Shown in pieces: positions 32,961-44,259 of a DNA stretch of 64,000 nt. The DNA lies in assembly GCA_029532415.1 (NCBI GenBank), contig JAQOTA010000068.1, forward strand, positions 620,001-684,000, written 5' to 3'. Numbering within the stretch: the first letter of the stretch is position 1; every line of letters begins with the position of its first letter. The notes beneath the pieces were generated by a model, which was given only the letters and a program-made list of their open reading frames with translations, made no database searches and had not been told where the DNA came from. The stretch is from Marasmius tenuissimus. Taxonomy: Eukaryota; Basidiomycota; Agaricomycetes; Agaricales; Marasmiaceae. A program made the position numbers and the translations under genes.

Positions 32961-35180
32961 GAAGATACGAGGTCTCCTACGCTGATATTGCGAAGATGGA
33001 TAGCAGTCTCATATGCGAGCTTGTGAACAAATGCTTGGTTCAAAAGGATAACCCGGTAGTATGGGTGACAACTGTACTTGTAGGGGTTCTCAAGAAGAAT
33101 AAGGTGCCAGGCGACCTGGCGGGATACAGAGCAGTGGCCCTACAAAGCTGTATGCTCAAATTTGTCACCCTCTTATTTCTCATTCGGTTGGGTACCTGGG
33201 CAGACACTCGGAGATTCATACCTCCTTCACAGAATGGGTTCCAGAAGGGAATGCATACAGGCAACAATGTATTCATTCTTTGTGTGGCTATCGAAAAGGC
33301 ACGATCAATGGGTAAAACACTCTGGGTTGCAGGGGTCGATCTCACCAATGCCTTTCCTTCAGTCCACTGGGCAACTCTCTGGCTGAAGCTATGGCGGCGG
33401 GGAGCTGGAGGTAAAATATTTGACTTCCTGAGGGCAATTTACTGCAAGATGAAGTACAAGGTGCGCCATGGCGAGAGTATCTCCGAGGAATTTCTCTCGG
33501 ATATGGGGATCCTGATAGGGTGTACTTTCTCACCCCTCTTGTGGATACTGTACTTTTATGACTTTGCGATCCCGCAAACAGAAGATGATGTGGAGCTATT
33601 TGGCACGTTCATCTCCCACTTAGAGCAGGCGGATGATCTACTACTTCTAGTACTCTCTCCCGAAGGGCTCCAGCGCAAAATGGACCTCTTCTACTCTTGG
33701 TGCTCGGTAAACTTCATGATCATTAATGCAATCAAGTCCTTCATAGGTTATCATGGTTCTCCCCCACCTATTTACCCGGTATTCACATTTGCGGGAAAGA
33801 AAGTTGATATCATCAATGAATATACATATGTCGGATCAACATTCCGGTCAGGGGGATATACCTCCTTTTCAACAGCGGTCGAGCCTCACAATTGATCAAA
33901 GGCAGCAAAGGCACGTGCGGTGGCTAACGCAGTTCTACATATCGAGTCCATGATTGGGCAACTACCCCCAAAAGGGGGCCGCATACTCTACATGGGGTGT
34001 GTGGATCTGCACTTGATATTTGGATGCGAAGTAGCTCTTGATACCTCAGAATCAATGGCAGCAGAGATCAAAGCTGTTCAGGAGAATTTTTTGAGGTGGA
34101 TACTCAGGCTAACTAAACATGCCTCGACCGTCGTGTTATTCACGGAAACTGGACTTACTCCCATTTTATATCGCCGGATGGAGCTTGCACTCAGGTACTT
34201 CAGCTATGCAATCAACCGTCCGACCGGCTCATATGTACATGCTGCAGTCAACGAGAGCATTGCCCAGTGGGAAAAAGCGGGGAAGGGCTGGTTGGCAGAC
34301 CTACAGACAGTACTGCAGAAGCGACTACCGGGGGGACTACTTCCTGTTCCCACAATTTGAGAGTTGCGGGATGGGGATGCCCTCCCCGAGTACCAAAAGC
34401 AAATCTCCAAAGGCTTCCGAACACTTCTCGAGAATGAGTTGGACAGGACCGAGCGCAAGACATACCTCCTGCGCCTGCGAGAGGAGCCCCCAATAAAGGA
34501 TGGTAAATCGTATTGCTACCGAACAGCATGCGTGAGAAGCTATCTTGGGGAAATATCCAATTCACAGCACAGGAGGGCTTACACTAGAGTTCTTGCAGGG
34601 GATCACATCCTGGCAGTGGAACGTCTAAGATGGGTCGACAAACATCGTGTAAACGTCCCGTACGAAGAAAGAGCATGCAGATTCTGTCGCACAAAGATAG
34701 AGACTCCGGAACATGCGCTACTCAAGTGTATGCATCCGCCACTGACGCATCTTCGCCGGCAGTTCCTCTCTCACCTCGAAGGCCAAATCCCAGACTTCTA
34801 TCGAAAGGCTTCACAGTGTGCCGATTTATTGAGTCTATTGGGCATGATACTATCTTGGAAGTCAACTCTCCAGCTGACAGCGAGATATGTACATGAGGTG
34901 CTAAAAACCTATAATAAAGCTCCGCTGTACGTGCCTCCAGAATATAGGCGATAATACTCAAGAGTAGATAGAGAGTAAGTCTTAGTTAGTATTTGGCTGA
35001 ACTATGTGATGTAGATCTACCGCGAACCTCGTGAGTCGTGAGCTCGTCTGCATTGTGTGGGGAAGTCCCGGGGTCGATAGGGTACATAATAGCTGCCAAG
35101 TACACTTAGATAAATCCCGGAACCGGCGTTCAGTACGTGGACCATGCCGTGTAATAAATCCTTCCTTCCTTCCTACATGG
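32961..35180 (+). mobile_element. 5'-truncated LINE (non-LTR retrotransposon)
   Basis: Begins in the middle of the RT domain exactly where the inverted-end element stops, and ends with a 3' UTR finishing in AATAAATCCTTCCTTCC. It has no endonuclease domain. The left truncation is either normal 5' truncation or a recombination breakpoint. Confidence 0.75.
32996..34954 (+). pseudogene. LINE reverse transcriptase ORF, two in-frame TGA codons
   Basis: RT motifs in order: GYRAVALQSCMLKF, PPSQNGFQKGM, VAGVDLTNAFPSVHW, GCTFSPLLWILYFYDF and QADDLLLL (the catalytic ADD). A downstream region has CRFCRTKIETPEHALLKC, a zinc knuckle-like Cys/His motif common near LINE C-termini, and the frame ends PPEYRR. 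TGA at 33893-33895 and 34358-34360 interrupt a single frame that is otherwise open for 650 codons. CGA restores both. Confidence 0.85.
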
Positions 35181-35259
35181 ACTCCTCGTGTCTTGCATTC
35201 TGTATATCAAACGAAAAGTGGAGACACGACAAACCCCGGTTCGGGGCGTGGTGTGTCTC

Positions 35260-35690
35260 GTGAACACTTCTTGAAAACAGCCCTCCAACGTGGATTGACT
35301 CTCAACTTCTCATACCCGATGCACATCTACCAATCCCACCTCTTAGAGAGACCTCCCTAATGGACGTTACTCCTCGTAGTAGCGATGGAAAGACAAAGTT
35401 CAAACCGATGATATCGGTTCGGTTGATGTCCCGAGTGGAATTAGGGCCGAAGAGGAGGCATACGCATCTGCCCTTCGAGGTGACATCGACGTTGGAGAGT
35501 ACTTCGAACGCGATGAGCTTACAATATAGGTACGTCTTACCCTTACCGAAGTCGGAGAAAACGAAAACTGACGAATGTGTTCATAGCGGAAACTCTTACA
35601 TCGGGACTGACGATTCGATTCGAATGCGTCTCGAGGGAAAACTGGGGAAGCCTCAAGAAGAGTGTGTTATTCAATAGGATGACCTACGTG
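35260..35690 (+). repeat. 0.4-kb dispersed repeat, copy 1
   Basis: Shares AAAACAGCCCTCCAACGTGG, GTAGTAGCGA, GATATCGGTTCG and ATGCGTCTCGAGGG-type blocks with 43820-44050 (same strand) and 52745-53150 (opposite strand). One frame keeps similarity (ISVRLMSRVELGP, then AMSLQYR) between copies 1 and 3, so a decayed exon may be part of it. Confidence 0.65.
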
Positions 35691-36004
35691 CATTATTCCC
35701 TCTCGTCTGCATTTTATGGTGGATCTCGCCAACATTATTGTACGATTAGATCTATTAAGTTTTACTTTGATACCCTGTGTATGGTTCTCAGTCGACCTCA
35801 GGCTTCGAGTTTATCTGATGCAAAGATTCCTCCGCCAATGCTCTGGGCAAATGGGCTCTGTCCCATAACCCGCATTTGTGACCCATTGGGAGGAGAATAG
35901 ATAATAATATTGGTAGCATCCGAGCCGGAAAAACATTCAATAACTACGTATTTGCCGGGAGTCGAACCTGGCTGTCCACCATATCTCGCGCGGCGTAGAC
36001 TCGC

Positions 36005-37761
36005 TCACTGAGCCGGATTCTGTGACTTGTTCCTGCGCTCTAAACCTGCGAGACTCTCATCATCCGAAACGCCCGTAACCACGACCAGCTCGGACTCGTC
36101 CCGTCTTCTAACATCAATAACGCTATCAATCATTCCACGAGCTCCCGCGTTCCAATCGCCTTCCCCTAGAACAGTCGCTTTATAAGAGTTCTTGTCCTTG
36201 ATTGTGATTCCCAGTGCCGAGCGTACAATAATTAAGGTGGAAGCAATCCCCTAGGTGTATTGTCAGCATCTACTCAGACTGATGGACTGCAAATGACTTG
36301 CTCACCATAATCGGTACAAAAGAGGAATATAGAGCCCTAAGTCCCAAGGACATATCATAAGGGATAAACCTGTCTTCCTCGTCTTGATATCCCACGATCA
36401 TCAAGACTGTAAAAATCAATAGAACCAGCGGGTACAGTACCCCCGACTCGAGTCTTGGTGGGGTATTGTGTGAGTGATAATGAGCGACCAGACACTGAGT
36501 CTACACCTACGAAGCATAGATGACCGTTTTATACATCCTATGAATGGGTTGGTTGAGGACCTTAGCCACCTGGTGGCTGATGTAAAACACCCGTCCAGCT
36601 GTCATTTGGGAGTTGTCAGAAGGAACTTGAAAGGGAGAGGAGATAGAGAATTACTGATCATTGAGGTCAACAAGAGATTACTGCACATGTTCCCAACAGA
36701 GGAACATAGCAGAAGAATTGACTCAGGCACGGGCGCTACAACCCAAGATCCATCTTTCAGGACTCGGAACCATACTTTGAAGAAATTATCAAAATCAAAG
36801 AGGGGGTTGACTGTTTGTGTGAAATGGGCCATGGTAAAGCAACCTAAAACTAGGGTTTTGAGAGGTATCAGATCCGAGTGGCTCTGAGGATGCCTAAGGA
36901 ACTCACTTGTGTTGCAAAAGCAGAGAAGACCTGGAAATATGATCACTCGCACTCGGGCTCCCCAAATTGAATAGCATCTCCAGAGCTTATTGAAAAATGT
37001 TGAGAAGTGAGATAGAAACAGCCGCTGAAGGAGACAAACATGAGCTTACAAGGATAATATCAGTGAGGACACTGGGAGATTAGAATGACTTCAGTAAGAG
37101 GAGTTTAAGCAAGGTATTAGCCATGTGCAAACCCACTTTGAGACTATTGTAATGGCTTGAACTGCATGTGCAATATGACTGTTCATGACAACCATTGTGA
37201 GCAGGCAGCGGTGTTGGAGAGGAATGGGAGTCATAAAAACTCACTAAGTAGGATGCTCCAACTGCTCAGACTCATAGAGTTCCTGTTGGCTAAGCTCCTC
37301 AGGACCAAATTTTTTTTGCCCAATACCAACATAGGCATGGGCTGGCTCGGATATAACAAATGGCGTGGAGATGTAGGTAGCATTCCTCCGGAGGCTGAGA
37401 AAAGCCAAGTATGTGTTGAGTATGACACTTGTGGTGCTCGCCACAAACAGGCCGGTGATGAGAAGACAATGAATATGAAATCGTTCAGCTCTTCGCTTTA
37501 AGAGCACAGTGAAACAGACACTATAGAGAATTAGGTGTATACCTAAGGGGAGAAGGTTTGGTGAGCTGTAGAGTCAAGTCAGAGAGGAGGAAAATACCAT
37601 AAGCAAGAAATATAAGCTATAAGTATCATTGGGCAGTTAGTGCATGAGGCAAGTCAACCAGAGTAGCCACTGACGCAGCATTGAGCTATTGTGATGCCTA
37701 TAACTGAGTTACAGACATCTCCACAGCCGCCAGAAAGGACAAGAGGTTCATTGGACGCCAT
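36005..37761 (-). CDS. Seven-span membrane protein, array copy I
   Basis: ATG at 37761 (MASNEPLVLSGG), first exon ending AQCC at a GTCAGT donor as in the other copies. Later exons include the RMYxW-like block before MRVIIFPGLLCFCNTS, FSVGNMCSNLLLTSMI, an ESGVLYPLVLLIFTVLMI-type span, a YSSFVPIM span and an IASTLIIVRSALGIT span, then a polar tail ending PAQ. It has about seven hydrophobic segments, short introns, and no signal peptide. The family is an Agaricomycete expansion of unknown function; receptor-like topology does not prove a receptor. A CCTTTCCTTCAAATAGAG box (reverse strand, about 37830-37847) lies about 80 nt upstream, conserved at the other copies. I could not verify every splice site. 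Confidence 0.65.
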
Positions 37762-38215
37762 GCTAAAACTGTAGTTGCGCGAGCACAGACTGGGAAGATC
37801 AAAGAGTGACTTGCTCTCTAAAGACAGAGAACTCTATTTGAAGGAAAGGCGTAATCAAACCTGCCTCCCCAAGTCCGTCTTGACCGCCCGCATAATATCA
37901 TCATCATGTAAGAGATTGATCCCGGCGGCGATTTGTGGATTAGTTGACGGGCCACGGGGATCAAGTTTTTCACCTGGTATCATATTCATACACTACTATG
38001 TTCTTGAGCTCTTTGGGTCTGACCTATTACAGTGCAACATAGGTAGGTGTTGCAGTGGGTTAGCCAACCATCGGGAGAAATGGGGCTCAGAGATTCCTCG
38101 CTGTTCATATCCTATTGTAGCCAACGAGACGAAATAAATGGGAGTGTAAGGTTATTGATTGACTTCAGATTGGACTTCAGATTGTTGGATGATGAGCGGG
38201 CACCGAACAAACCTG

Positions 38216-38453
38216 TAGTGTTACCCACGGAGCCGCGGCGTACGGCTCGGCTCAACCTTCAACCACCTCCCCTAAGCGCGGGAGGGACTAACTACCGTCC
38301 GGGATAGTCCAGTTTCCCGAAGTTGTAATTGAGGGACCTAGACGTGACTTCTGACTCACCAGTTCATAAGCCCATGAGGGAAGACTGCATAAAGTAAGCT
38401 GAGCCGATTTCACGGCTTGGCTGGCAAGCCAAGCCAAGGCATAGGTAACACTA
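38216..38453. mobile_element. Miniature element 3, 238 bp, perfect 10-bp inverted ends
   Basis: TAGTGTTACC at the left and GGTAACACTA at the right are exact inverted repeats. GGCTCGG/AGCCAAGCC-rich sequence follows each end, including a GGCTTGGCT hairpin near 38416-38437. No coding capacity. It is the shortest and cleanest member of the (TA)GTGTTRCC group. 37762-38215 and 38454-38900 hold no gene beyond the promoter of copy I. Confidence 0.75.
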
Positions 38454-38899
38454 AGCCCAGGTAAATACTTTTGGATCCACATGTCACGCAAAAGAGGGCT
38501 TTTCGAGCATTATTAACGTGGAAACAGCTTGAATGTACCCATTCAAGCCCAAAAACACCAGCCCGAGAGGCTCAAGCCAAGAGCTACAAGCGTTAGTCAC
38601 ATCGTCTGTTTATCATAGTCTATAGAACGAGACGACGAACACGGGACGCATCAAAGAATGATCTAGCATAGTCCGAACGAGCATCACGCGTGATCAAAAA
38701 GCCACTTACAAGAACGAGACGACGAGCGCACATTGGAGCTCTGTCAGGACCTCGAGGCAAAAGATATGACTCTCCGAGTTCCCCTCCTTCTTATAATAAT
38801 GTATATCGTTTGCTTGTCTCTCTCCATTGATTCCTTTCACCGTCGTCGTCGTCGATTACGAGTGCCGTGAGAAAGAACGGAAGTTTTTATACAGGAAGG

Positions 38900-39060
38900 T
38901 CGAATGCTGGAGCGAGTATTATAATGGTTGCTGGTTGTCGGGATTGCGGTAATCGAACGTGACGAATTTACCTTAGTTATGCGCGTGAGTAGCGGGGGAA
39001 GACTGAAGAGTCAAAAGGTCAGTACTTAGGGGAACAGAGAGGTTTTGGACGGCTGGAAGG
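38900..39060 (+). repeat. Dispersed repeat, copy 2 (partner 370-540)
   Basis: GTTGCTGGTTGTCGGGATTG, then TCAAAAGGTCAGTACTTAGG and GGAACAGAGAGG match the copy at 370-540 in order and direction. Upstream, GTCGTCGTCGTCG is a short triplet run. Confidence 0.5.
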
Positions 39061-39312
39061 AAATCGACGTGGTGAGAACATCGAGGTTGTTAGACAAGTG
39101 AGACCGTTTCTTCCCAGAACAGCATTTTTTTCGCCGGCCGCAGGAACTGTAAAGTACCGTCGGCAAGCCTCAGGGGTGGGTTTTGGACAACAAGTTTGGC
39201 TGCGATGATTCATGTTCTTGCAATCCTCGGGACACTGTGTCCATACATCTTTCTTGTCGCATGGACACCTAAGTAAGCTCCCTTTTTGATAATCTCTGCG
39301 AGCCATGTTCAA
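39019..39312 (-). CDS. Cysteine-rich small ORF, uncertain
   Basis: A frame with LRCPCDKKDVWTQCPEDC, QTCCPKPTPEACRRY and an N-terminal MNMARRDYQ. Eight or more Cys in about 60 residues is unusual for random sequence. There is no clear signal peptide, and an AG just before GTGTCC suggests the Cys-rich part may be an exon of a longer gene. It could be noise. Confidence 0.25.
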   Translation of the reverse strand: MNMARRDYQKGSLLRCPCDKKDVWTQCPEDCKNMNHRSQTCCPKPTPEACRRYFTVPAAGEKNAVLGRNGLTCLTTSMFSPRRFPSSRPKPLCSPKY

Positions 39313-39529
39313 TGGATAATGCAGTCATTTGGAAATTGAGTTGTTCGACGCCATGCACCTATGCGCAGGTTCCACCATAGGATATCCTGAGTGCGCACGC
39401 CGGTCTTTTGGACTCCTGAAGCATGAATTCAATGAAGGTTCAACGGAGCAGCTTGTGAAAGGTTCGCAATAGAATAGTTATCTGGTATTGACATTCAACG
39501 AGCAAAGAAAAATGTTCCTTCCACAGTGT

Positions 39530-41312
39530 CTACAGTTCTAGATTGACTCGTTCGTTGAGTCGGGCTCTTTGACTAGGATGTTCTTCGTCCGAAATGCCCA
39601 TAACCAAGACCGACTCGTCACGTCTCCTAATGTCAATCACACTTTCAATCATCCCACGAGCTCCTCCATCCCAACCGCCTTCCCCTAAGATAGTCGCTCT
39701 GTAAGAATTCTCGTCATTGATTGTGATTCCCAGTGCCGAGCGTACGATGATTAAGGTCGAAGCGATTCCCTAGATACATAGTCAGCGACACACTGGCCGA
39801 GTGACTTACAGCCGAAAGTAAAGGGTTTGCTCGCCATGATGGGCACAAAAGAGGAATATAGAGCCCTGGACCCCCAGGCTATACCCGACACAATGTCGTT
39901 GAGTGTCGAGTCGTCTGGAAATGCGATGGCTAATTTGTTGTAGGAATTATTGACGATCAACAAGACTGTAAAAATTAAGAGGGCGAGGGGGTACAATACC
40001 CCCGATTCGAGTCTCAATGGAGCTTTCGTGAGGGGCAAGCGACTATCAGGTGCTGAATTTACACCTACGAGGCGTAGATAACCGTTCTATACATCTTTTG
40101 AATGGGCTGCTTGAGGACCTTAGACACCTGATGGCTGATATAAAACACCCGCCCAGCTATCATGAAAATAGGAATGTCTCTCAGAAGTGCTTACAAGCGG
40201 GAGCGGAAATATAAAGTCACCTATCATTGAGCTCAAGAACAGATTACTGCACATGTTTCCTACCGAGAAACATAGCAGAACAATTGACTGGGGCGTGAGT
40301 TTCAGATTGTCCGAGGATTCAACGACAACATCAGTGAAGCTATTGAGCGAAAAGTTGTAGCTTTCCCCCGAGAAATGAATCATTGTAAGGAAGCCTAAAG
40401 CTGGGGTTTTTTATAGAAGTTAATTCTCAATGTGGACATATGATGAATGTCATTGAGCTCAGTACTTACTCATATTGCCAAAACAGAGAAAACCTGGAAA
40501 GACTATTGTCCGCACTTGGGATCCCCAGATTAAATAGCATCTCCAGAGCTATATAGATGTCGCGGAGTGAGCCAGGAGCAATTGATCAAGATAAGGACCA
40601 ACTTACAAGCGTAGCATCAGTAAGAACACTGGCAAATTGAAGCGAATTCAGCCCGAACGAATTATCAGTTATATTCAGACCTACTTCGAGGCTATCGTGA
40701 TGGCTTGCGTCACGTATCCGATTCGACTGTTAATGGAAACCATCATTAGCGGGCAGTGGCCTCATTGAGGGCTGAAAGTGACCGAAACTCACAGATAAGA
40801 ACGCAACAAGAATTTGTACTTGTTTTCGATATCCCACCAATCAAGCTCCTCAGGGCCATACCGTGTTGGTCCATCATAAGCGTTCGCTGGCTCGGATATT
40901 ACACTTGGCAAGGTGAAGATGACATTCGACGTCTTGAAAGCAAGAACAATAAAGTATGTGTTGAGTACAACACTTGCAGTGCTCGCCACCAATAGGCCAG
41001 TGACAAGAAGGCAGTGAATGTGAGATTGTTCTGTTCTCCGCCTCATGAGTATAGTGATGCAGACGACCGATAGAACCAGGTGGATCCCTAAGAGAAAGTC
41101 TGGTGAGTTGTAGAATCAAGTTAAAAGGGACAAAATACCATAAGCAAGGAACACAAACTGTAAGTATCATCAGTCAGCAAGTTTGGCGAGGCAAGTCCGT
41201 TGGGGTGGTGACTGACGCAGCATTGAGCCACCATAAGGCTCATTGTCAGATCACAGTAGTTTGGGTCATCGAAACAGCCATTAGAGAGTATAAGAGGTCC
41301 ATTAGATGCCAT
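39530..41312 (-). CDS. Seven-span membrane protein, array copy II
   Basis: Starts MASNGPLILSNGCFDDPNY; exon 1 ends VAQCC, a 19-nt exon 2 encodes FVFLAYG, and exon 3 continues IHLVLSVVCITILM (first span), then HCLLVTGLLVASTASVVL (second span). Later spans: FSVGNMCSNLFLSSMIG, ESGVLYPLALLIFTVLLI, YSSFVPIM and GIASTLIIVRSALGITI, with a tail containing RRRDESVLVMGISDEEHP, stop at 39530-39532. All exons appear open. The upstream TTCAAATAGAGCTC box (about 41400-41415, reverse) matches copies I and V. Function unknown. Confidence 0.7.
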
Positions 41313-41839
41313 GCTAGCTGCCAAGTGCTGGAGCTGTTGTTGCACCAATAAAGACTGAGAGGATCAGAGAATGCCTTGCTTCCCAGATATGGGGAGCTCT
41401 ATTTGAAGGAAAGGTATAACTAACACTGCCCTTCAAAGTCCGTCTTGACCGCCCGCGTACTCAGAGATTGATCACAACGGCTGTTTGTGGATGAATTGAT
41501 GAGCCACCGGGATTTTGCTCACCAGGTACCACCATATTTATGCATCGCTACGTTCGCGAGCCCTTGGAGTCCGACCTATTGCAGTGCGGTATAGGTAGGT
41601 GTCGACCAATTATCGAGAGAAATCGGAACCGGCGTCTTGGATAAAAATGATTGTCGATGCCCTACTGTAGTCAAGGTATGACTATCATGGCCTGTCTGGG
41701 TCGCGGGCTGGGGTCCGGCTCGTTCTACTCAAATATGGACCTTCGGTCGATCAGAGACACCAAAACTGGACCCAAGATCCACAACTTTGGCGGGTGGGCC
41801 CCTATCAACCCCAGCTCCGACCTGTATACCGAACAGGCC

Positions 41840-42065
41840 GAGAAGGTCTGGTGAATCGTGAAATCAAGTTGGAGAGGACGGAATACCGTAAGCAAGGAAC
41901 ATGTACTGCAAGTTCATCGGGCTGTCAGTGCGGTGATGCGATTCAACTGGGGAAAGTACTCACGCAACATTGAGCCATTGTAATGCCGAAGAGTAAGTTA
42001 CAGTAATTTGGCTCATTAAGACAGTCCGCTGTAATGACAGGGAATTCTTCGAAGTCAATGGCAGC
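41840..42065 (-). pseudogene. Seven-span membrane protein, array copy III (first two exons only)
   Basis: Exon 1 (FPVITADCLNEPNYCNL to AQCC, 41964-42065) has lost its ATG, and the 20-nt exon 2 (YMFLAYG, about 41886-41905) follows. The next intron runs into unrelated sequence (41650-41840, GGGTCC-rich, possibly a miniature element), and no further exon was found. It is a 5' fragment. Confidence 0.7.
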
Positions 42066-42599
42066 TGAGTTTTGGAGTTGTAGTCGAACAAGTAAAGGTC
42101 GGGAAGATTGGAGAGTGGGTTGCTTCCTGAGAAGAGAGTGCCCTACTTAAAGGAGAGGCGAAATAAAGACTGGCCTCCACGGTCTATATTGACCGCCTGG
42201 ATCTTCTGATTATCACTTGAAAGATTGATTTTGTGGCGGCTGATTGACTAGCTGATGAGCGACTATGATTCGCTCCCCGGGGCCATACTCACATATAATG
42301 TTCACGAGCTCTTGGAGCTCAACCTATTACATCGCATGTAAGTAGTCGGATAGGGAACATGGTGCCTCCACTGAGCTCCACACAACTGTTGGATCATCGG
42401 ATTTCCGCAATTGGAAGGCTGCGTGAGGATATCAACATCAGAAAGCCCAAAAAGTACAAGTTCGCTGAACCAAGGTTAGCCTTTCTGTCAAACTTAGATA
42501 GCGAGGTGGAACGCATGACAAGCAATTCATAAGTAGGAAGATAATTTTGGTGCTCACAATTGGATGCACACGTGACACAACTTGCAATCTCCCTTTCCG

Positions 42600-43330
42600 T
42601 AGCAATACCATGGACGTCGTAAAGCAAAGCCTGTTGAAGTTGCTGTGGCACCAAAGTGGCGCGGTACTAGGATCACACTACGGCAATTACCGAGCCGGCA
42701 AAGCCCAGAGTGGGATCACGCACTCCGCTCAAAGTCACACTCCCTGTCATATCCTGTCATCATCGTCCCGTTTCCAACCCGTTTCATGACGGTCCGGGTC
42801 ATCTCCCCATCGCCCCCGTCAAAGGTGTACATTGTCTCTCTGCGAATCTGCCAGCGTGGGTCGGTCGACATGCTATATTAGAATACCGGCTCAGCCAGCG
42901 CTTCTTTGTCGGTGGTTTATTTTAGGTTGGAACCTCCCCGCCCCCACGTTGAAAGGGTGTGGACGATCTCATCTCATTTCTTCTCTTCCATTTCTTTTTA
43001 TTCACAGCTCTCTTTATATGGTCTGTGGACTCTCATTTTACTTATCAAGAATCAAGGTTCATACACTCAAAATTGTCTTGGAGCCTACGCCGTCCCCTGG
43101 ACCCCTGTAGAGTCTGTGTATCTGTTCTCCGCTTTCAGAGACTTAGACTTTCGCATTACTATTTCTACGTCGAAGCTGCCATATCGCTATTCGCGCTCGA
43201 TACTGGTCAGTTTGTCCTTTAGCACGCTTATTATCGTTCATGAATCATACGGCCAAGCTGTCGTCGATTGTCTTGACCTTTGTAGAGAGAGAATTATAAT
43301 ATTTGGGATTAAGAACGATGCTGATAGTGT
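42600..43330 (+). pseudogene. Array copy VII: inverted duplicate of the 5' part of copy IV
   Basis: The sequence matches 48240-48980 on the opposite strand for about 700 bp, including GGTCGGTCGACATGCTATAT, the block encoding RHAILEYRLSQR, and SVCVSVLRFQRLRLSHYYF (second exon). Frame changes and a stop after GQFVL show decay. No 3' exons follow; a miniature element starts at 43346. Confidence 0.7.
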
Positions 43331-43345
43331 GTAGAAGGATGTATT

Positions 43346-43675
43346 TACAGCCCTTTGCTAAAAGGACGGCACAAGCTGGCAGATGAGATATATAGGAAAA
43401 AATGAATCAAGAAGGGCTGAGCGAGGGGAAGAGATACGAGCAGCAGTAAACCCGCTCCAAACACCTCCAGGTCCGCCCCAAACATCTCCGAATCTACTCC
43501 AAACACTTCCGAGTCCACATCAAGCATCTCCGAGGCCACATCAAACGAACCTCTCCCGTAAAATGTCCGAAACATCGACTGAATGGGCGGCTGAGTCGCT
43601 GTCTACGTTTACCATTCTATTTTTCTATATCTACAACCTGCAAAATGTGTGCCAACCTTTTGGCAATGGGTTGTA
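43346..43675. mobile_element. Miniature element 4, hAT-like ends, 330 bp
   Basis: The left end TACAGCCCTTTGCTAAAAGG and reversed right end TACAACCCATTGCCAAAAGG are inverted repeats of about 28 bp. A degenerate 12/24-bp CTCCAAACA / CTCCGA array fills the middle and produces a false ORF. No clear duplication. Confidence 0.7.
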
Positions 43676-43819
43676 ATACCGTTTGCGCGGCATTTGTCCT
43701 TGGTTATTGCGAATTACTTACGGGCTCACTTCATGAATGGGGAGTATGTGGCTAGAAGAACGCACTATATTTTCGTGCCTGGTACCTCTTCCTCTCTGAG
43801 CGTGGATAGTAGCGTGGCA

Positions 43820-44050
43820 TGTCTCCTCAAGACAGCCCTTCAACGTGGATCGATTTGCAGCTTCTCATACTCGACGCACACTTACCGATACCGCCTCTCA
43901 GGATAACATCTCTCATGGACGTTGCTCCTCGTAGTAGCGACGGAAGAATAAGTTGAAACCTACGATATCGGTTCGACTCATTCTCGCGTCGAATTAGGGC
44001 CTCAGGAAGTATATACCATGCATCTACCTTGCGAGGTGACGTTGGCTGTT
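43820..44050 (+). repeat. 0.4-kb dispersed repeat, copy 2
   Basis: Direct copy of 35260-35490, matching at ACAGCCCTTCAACGTGGATC, GGACGTTGCTCCTCGTAGTA and CGATATCGGTTCG. The frame conserved between copies 1 and 3 is broken here. Confidence 0.65.
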
Positions 44051-44259
44051 GTTGATCTACAGGAACCAGAAGACTCGTCAATTTCATAACTATGCAGTAA
44101 TGGTACGCAGAAGGAACATGCAGTATTCATACAATGATGACATGAATCCACTTGAGTAGGTATCGAAAAAAGAAACATAAAATGCAACCGTCGAACGACG
44201 GAAGGTACTCAACCCGACAACACGGAAATTACAACATCAAAAGCATAACTCACTACTTT

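Noticed and set aside
35945..36020. tRNA-like sequence on the minus strand (GGTTCGACTCC B box and a GGCTCAGTGAG A box)
   Set aside because: The A-box part is the last codons of membrane-protein copy I (PAQ and stop), and the acceptor arms do not pair. Treated as coincidence.
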